The notes beneath the pieces were generated by a model. That model made no database searches and was not told where the DNA came from. It worked only from the letters and a program-made list of their open reading frames with translations. This document shows, piece by piece, positions 4,186 to 7,383 of a DNA stretch of 7,383 nt (position 1 is its first letter; every line of letters starts with the position of its first letter). This stretch comes from RZZS01 sp964498755 (GTDB lineage Bacteria; Pseudomonadota; Alphaproteobacteria; Micavibrionales; Micavibrionaceae). Location: the NCBI GenBank assembly GCA_964498755.1, contig CAZCIB010000073.1, positions 1-7,383 on the forward strand, in the 5' to 3' direction. A program made the position numbers and the translations under genes.

Positions 4186-5763
4186 ATGTTCGATTTCATA
4201 TTCAACGCGTTATTCACGCTCAACGTTATTGCGCTCGCTTTCGGGGGCCTGCTCTTTCTGGCGATCGGCGGAGCGATCCTGTTTGATTTTTTCCAGTGGC
4301 GCGCGAAGGGCAAAAGGCAGATGGCCAAAATCGCCGCCGTGCGCGTGACCAGAAAGGCCAATGAGGACGGCGAGCCTTTTCCCGACCACAAGCCGGAAGA
4401 AACGCAAACCCCGCAAAAAGAGGGCAGCCTTGTTGGCGGCGTTCTATTCGTACTTTTTATTACGGCCTTTACCGGCGCGTTCGTCGCCTTCGGTGTTTAT
4501 TCGCTGGCGGGCTATATCGGGCTTAAGCAGGACGGCATGGCCGTGGCCGGGGAAGTGATTGACTACAAGATCAGCCATGACGGCGAGGGCGGAACAAGCT
4601 ATTACCCGGTCGTTCTGTTCAGGGACCAGAGCGGCAAATCCTATGAGCTTAAGAGCGATATGGGCTCCGGACGCAAGAAATACGAGGTCGGTGAAAGCGT
4701 GCCCGTGCTCTATGACCCGAAGGACCCGGAGCATTTTGTCGTGGATGAGTTCTGGCCGAACGTGCTGTTTCCATCGGCGTTTATCGTTATGGGCTCGCTT
4801 GTATGGCTCGCGTTCATGTTCGGCGGAAAAGCTCAGAAAGAACAAAAGCCCGGCCCCGAAAAAACGCGCCCCGGCAAGAGGCGCAAAACGAATTACGCGC
4901 AGGAAACGTATCACGCCGTCGTCGAATATACGGCCCCGAACGGCGAGATTATCCAGTGCGAAACCGGCGTCAGCAGCAGCTCTATCGCCGGGAAAATTCC
5001 GGGAACGCGCCTGCCCGTGCTTACCCGCGAGGACAAGCCCGGCGACGTGCGGCGCATGCATTGGGGTGGGTTTATATTAGGCGTGGTTCTGGCCGTTCTC
5101 GGCGTTGTTTTTCTGGTCGTCGCCGCGCGCATGTTTGAATTCAGCGCAGGCTCGGCCGCAATGCTTGCGGGCGCGTTCACTTTTGCGGCTTACAAGATTT
5201 CAAAATCCGTCAAGCCGCGCAAATTGCGGGAGAGCAAGGACGCGTTTCAGACGCGCATGCGCGAGAAGCGCGACAAAAAAAGACTTGCTGGCGTTGTGCT
5301 CGAGCCGCACGAGGTGCGCGCCCGGCAGGCTTATCACCAGCGCATGGCGCGCATGTGGGCGCCCGTCTGGTTTTTGATCGCGCTCGGCCTGATGGGCGGC
5401 GGGTATTATCTTGGCGATGATCTGCTCTGGCTGGAGAAGAACGGCAGCCGCGCGCCGGGAACGGTAACGCGCGTTGAGAGCGTCAGTAATTCGGACGGCG
5501 GCTATACCTATTACCCGGTTGTGCGCTTTGAAAATAACGGCGAGCGGGTCGAATTCCGCAGCCGCTCCGGCTCCAACCCGCCGATGCATAAGCGCGGCGA
5601 TGACGTCATGGTTCTCTATGATCCGTCAAAAGCCCACAATACGGCCCGCATTGATAGCGGCTGGATGAACTGGCTGCTGCCCGGCGGGTTGTTCGCCGCC
5701 GGACTGATTCTTTTGTTATTGCTCATTAAGCAGAGCGTACACTTACGGCGAAAAGCGATTTAA
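4186..5763 (+). CDS. Multi-pass membrane protein with DUF3592 modules
   Basis: Integral membrane protein of unknown function, 525 residues. Hydrophobic segments are near 6-36, 83-111, 191-213, 294-315, 318-336, 391-412 and 494-516. Two clear DUF3592 modules lie at about 115-192 and 420-492; both have GxV..., a YYPVV strand, a G(E/D).V.VLYDP turn and a following helix. A third, divergent copy at 238-293 keeps AVVEY...NGE, the Ser run, PG..LPVL and DxP. By the positive-inside rule (basic stretches at 39-50, 214-236, 337-390 and 520-523) modules one and three face outward and the divergent middle one faces the cytoplasm. The start has only a weak GAG two bases upstream, but the hydrophobic N-terminus begins directly there. 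The gene lies 77 bp after the lipoprotein gene, across the 7-bp arrays, so co-transcription is possible. It ends tail to tail with the next gene, the two stops overlapping in ttaa (5760-5763). Confidence 0.85.
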   Translation: MFDFIFNALFTLNVIALAFGGLLFLAIGGAILFDFFQWRAKGKRQMAKIAAVRVTRKANEDGEPFPDHKPEETQTPQKEGSLVGGVLFVLFITAFTGAFVAFGVYSLAGYIGLKQDGMAVAGEVIDYKISHDGEGGTSYYPVVLFRDQSGKSYELKSDMGSGRKKYEVGESVPVLYDPKDPEHFVVDEFWPNVLFPSAFIVMGSLVWLAFMFGGKAQKEQKPGPEKTRPGKRRKTNYAQETYHAVVEYTAPNGEIIQCETGVSSSSIAGKIPGTRLPVLTREDKPGDVRRMHWGGFILGVVLAVLGVVFLVVAARMFEFSAGSAAMLAGAFTFAAYKISKSVKPRKLRESKDAFQTRMREKRDKKRLAGVVLEPHEVRARQAYHQRMARMWAPVWFLIALGLMGGGYYLGDDLLWLEKNGSRAPGTVTRVESVSNSDGGYTYYPVVRFENNGERVEFRSRSGSNPPMHKRGDDVMVLYDPSKAHNTARIDSGWMNWLLPGGLFAAGLILLLLLIKQSVHLRRKAI

Positions 5764-6077
5764 AAAATAGGCTCTTCATAATAGTCGTTCGGCACGAATT
5801 CTTCCATCGTTCCGCCAGCGGGACTGATATCCTGCAGACCCGACGCATCCTGCGGATAGGTCGTTTCTTCATAGCCGTAAAGTCTGGCCGGGTAATACGT
5901 ATCATCTTTGCGCGCCGTGACGGGCGTTACGTCGGAGTGATAAGTTTCAACGCTGGCCGAAGCCGCGGCGGCGACGGGACGGGCCGTGTCGTCGCCTGTG
6001 GTCGGCGCGGCCAGGGCGGACGTTGCGCCGCCCAGCGCCAGGGCGATTGCAAAACATGTTCCGGTGATGTGTTTCAT
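5760..6077 (-). CDS. Small secreted acidic, Tyr-rich protein of unknown function
   Basis: I do not recognise this 105-residue protein. Residues 1-23 are a clear signal peptide: MKH, a hydrophobic stretch FAIALALGGA, and the cleavage site SALA before APTT. The mature part, about 82 residues, has an Ala/Ser-rich spacer and then acidic, tyrosine-rich sequence (eight Tyr, including DDTYYP, YGYEE and NDYYEEP), no Cys and no membrane segment, so it is probably a soluble periplasmic or exported protein. The start at 6077 is chosen because AAGGAG lies 7 nt upstream of it; upstream Met codons at 6083 and 6134 would put that site too near or inside the gene. A candidate promoter lies at 6103-6131. The stop overlaps the stop of the convergent DUF3592 gene by 4 bp. 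It could be a lineage-specific envelope protein. Confidence 0.75.
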   Translation of the reverse strand: MKHITGTCFAIALALGGATSALAAPTTGDDTARPVAAAASASVETYHSDVTPVTARKDDTYYPARLYGYEETTYPQDASGLQDISPAGGTMEEFVPNDYYEEPIF

Positions 6078-6102
6078 AGCCATGCTCCTTCTTATATGTA
6101 TA

Positions 6103-6131
6103 ATGCTAACGTATATGACATTCATTCGCAA
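6103..6131 (-). promoter_or_regulatory. Candidate promoter of the small secreted protein gene
   Basis: On the minus strand TTGCGA (6131 to 6126) and TAGCAT (6108 to 6103) are 17 bp apart in an AT-rich stretch, about 26 bp upstream of the start codon. Each matches four of six consensus bases. Overlapping AT-rich hexamers such as TATACA (6102 to 6097) are alternatives. The 99-bp gap to the upstream chemoreceptor gene suggests the secreted-protein gene has its own promoter. Confidence 0.3.
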
Positions 6132-6176
6132 CATTTCAAGTCCAGGTTACATCCAGACCGAAAAAAACGTAACGCG

Positions 6177-7334
6177 TTAAATTGACTGCGATTTTTTTAG
6201 CTGCGAAATGAAATCCTTTATCTGGCCGTTCAGCGTCTCGAATTCCGCAACGACATTGCGGATCAGCTCAAGAAGTTCTTTCGTTTCGTTATTTGCGTTC
6301 TCAATGTCTTCCGTCGATTTGGCGACATCGCCTGTAATAGTTTCCGTCGCGCCGGAGACTTCAAGGATATTCTGGCTGATTTGCTGAATAGCCGTGTTCT
6401 GTTGATGCACGGATTGGGAAATTTCGTGCGCGTATTCACGGACCTTTCCGGAGATTTGCTTGATCTCGACGAACTGCGAGCTGGCATTCCTTGTCGCCTC
6501 ATTCATGTTGCCCAGACGCTCGCTGATTTCTCCGGCTGCTTCATCGGTTTGTTTGGACAGGTTCTTCACTTCAGAGGCGACGATTGCGAACCCTTTCCCT
6601 GCCTCGCCCGCGCGCGCGGCTTCAATCGTGGCGTTGAGGGCAAGCAGGTTTGTCTGCTCGGTCAGTTCGGAAATAATGGCGATCGAGTCGTTGACTTCCC
6701 CGACCTTGGCGACCATCGACTCAATGGCTGTTTTGGCGGCATCGGACGCGGTTGAGGATTGTTCAACCGCATGCGTGCTGTTCGCGAGGGCTCTTTCAAC
6801 TTCACCTGATGAGACGGACAGTTCCTCCGCCGCCGCCGCGACGGCGTGCACGCTTTGGGTGGATTCGCTTGTTTTGCGGGCGATGTCATTCGAACGGGCC
6901 ATGATCATATCAACGCGCTTTTCAAGGTTTTCAGCGTTCTGACGCATCTGGCTGACGCCGCCCTCCATGTTTTCAACGACCTCGTGTATGCCCTTCTCAA
7001 AGTCCGCCGCAATGCCGAGAAGGGCGTTGTAACGCTCTTTGTCTTCCCTGTTTTTTTCTTCCTGCTGCTGGTTGAGTTCCCTGACCTGAACGGCGTTGTC
7101 CTGAAAAACCCCGAGCGCTTTCGCCATGCGTCCGATTTCGTCGTGACGTTTGCGCGCCGGTATGTCGATGCCGAGCTCTCCTTTGCTGAGCCGGGACATG
7201 GCTTCCGTCATGGATTTGATCGGGGCGACGATCCCCAGCCCGATGCGCAGGAGAGCAAGACCAACGACAATCAGAATCACGAAACCCGAGACAAGCATGA
7301 TACTCATCTCTTTCGTAATGGACTTTTGTACCAA
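6177..7334 (-). CDS. Methyl-accepting chemotaxis protein lacking a sensor domain
   Basis: Inner-membrane chemoreceptor-type signalling protein that should form trimers and control CheA through CheW. Numbered from the TTG at 7334 (385 residues), it has one membrane segment (13-31), a HAMP domain (31-83, with Pro38 and the DEIG at 65-68), a coiled coil, and the cytoplasmic signalling domain whose hairpin tip is at 223-250 (EQTNLLALNATIEAARAGE, then GKGFAIVA). There is no periplasmic ligand-binding domain, no first membrane helix, no PAS domain, and no CheR/CheB-docking pentapeptide at the end (KKSQSI). Full-length receptors of this class are usually well over 500 residues. The TTG directly follows an in-frame TAA; ATG codons at 7307 and 7298 are better starts, the latter with GAAAGAG upstream. 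It may be a natural minimal receptor, a partner of other receptors, or the remnant of one that lost its 5' part. Confidence 0.88.
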   Translation of the reverse strand: MVQKSITKEMSIMLVSGFVILIVVGLALLRIGLGIVAPIKSMTEAMSRLSKGELGIDIPARKRHDEIGRMAKALGVFQDNAVQVRELNQQQEEKNREDKERYNALLGIAADFEKGIHEVVENMEGGVSQMRQNAENLEKRVDMIMARSNDIARKTSESTQSVHAVAAAAEELSVSSGEVERALANSTHAVEQSSTASDAAKTAIESMVAKVGEVNDSIAIISELTEQTNLLALNATIEAARAGEAGKGFAIVASEVKNLSKQTDEAAGEISERLGNMNEATRNASSQFVEIKQISGKVREYAHEISQSVHQQNTAIQQISQNILEVSGATETITGDVAKSTEDIENANNETKELLELIRNVVAEFETLNGQIKDFISQLKKSQSI

Positions 7335-7345
7335 TTAGGCTTCAT
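7304..7345 (-). other. Short reading frame with ATGA overlap to the chemoreceptor start
   Basis: An ATG at 7345 opens a 13-codon frame (MKPNWYKS...RKR) ending in TGA at 7306-7304; an in-frame ATG at 7360 would lengthen it to 18 codons. Its stop overlaps the ATG at 7307 of the chemoreceptor as ATGA, the usual form of translational coupling. It could be a leader peptide, the original first codons of the receptor put out of frame, or chance. No ribosome site is evident before it. Confidence 0.25.
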
Positions 7346-7362
7346 TAAATGACAATCCATGT

Positions 7363-7383
7363 TATACTAGCTTTGAAGGAGGG
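7363..7383 (+). promoter_or_regulatory. Probable -10 and ribosome site of a plus-strand gene beyond the window
   Basis: TATACT (7363-7368, five of six matches to TATAAT) is followed by the strong Shine-Dalgarno-like run gaaggaggg at 7375-7383, where the window ends. A start codon within about ten further bases would make a gene divergent from the chemoreceptor gene. The -35 region is weak (ttcatt, 7341-7346, 16-bp spacer). Confidence 0.35.

Noticed and set aside
5760..6134. Longer 124-residue form of the small secreted protein
   Set aside because: The AAGGAG site would lie within the gene, and the extra N-terminus MLRMNVIY... spoils a clean signal peptide; the start at 6077 is well spaced from that site.
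6160..6180. Terminator after the chemoreceptor gene (short taacgcgtta palindrome then a T-run on the minus strand)
   Set aside because: The palindrome leaves at most four pairs with no workable loop, so a stable hairpin is not supported.

Overview
The window reads as chromosomal sequence from an alphaproteobacterium, most likely an uncultured or little-studied Rhodospirillales- or Micavibrio-like lineage. The basis is the Pcm and LysM/LytM-lipoprotein sequences, a HAMP segment of the kind common in Rhodospirillales chemoreceptors, GC-rich codon use, and the partial gene order serS ... pcm - LytM lipoprotein. The taxon is inference; no rRNA or other marker is present.

Layout. Positions 1-240 carry no gene I can support: they hold a strong intrinsic terminator (107-131) and three separate three-copy short tandem arrays. 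serS (241-1527, +) encodes a complete seryl-tRNA synthetase whose last codons and stop codon lie inside a hairpin repeat. A convergent pair of these GAAA-loop hairpins occupies the gap after serS. On the minus strand sits a Doc/Fic-type toxin gene (1597-1995) preceded by its AbrB/MazE-type antitoxin gene (2002-2226), with a 22-bp imperfect palindrome (2248-2269) as probable operator. In many alphaproteobacteria surE lies between serS and pcm; here the toxin-antitoxin module is in that place and surE is absent. pcm (2339-3022, +) encodes protein-L-isoaspartate O-methyltransferase. It is followed by a NlpD-like lipoprotein with two LysM domains and a degenerate LytM domain (up to 4108), whose N-terminal reading frame runs through a second pair of the hairpin repeat. 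A converging pair of 7-bp tandem arrays fills the next gap (4108-4180), then comes a multi-pass membrane protein with two clear DUF3592 modules and one divergent one (4186-5763, +).

The right part is on the minus strand: a small secreted acidic, Tyr-rich protein of unknown function (5760-6077), whose stop overlaps that of the DUF3592 gene tail to tail, and a methyl-accepting chemotaxis protein with one membrane segment and no sensor domain (6177-7334). The last bases look like a promoter and Shine-Dalgarno sequence for a plus-strand gene beyond the window.

How the genes fit together. serS is translation machinery, pcm is protein repair, and the NlpD-like protein is envelope/septal peptidoglycan control; pcm and the lipoprotein gene probably form one transcription unit. 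The toxin-antitoxin module looks like a later insertion. The most noteworthy signals are a Doc toxin that has lost the Lys-Arg of its Fic motif, three unrelated families of short repeats filling intergenic gaps, repeats read into both SerRS and the lipoprotein, and the sensorless chemoreceptor with an ATGA-coupled short upstream frame.
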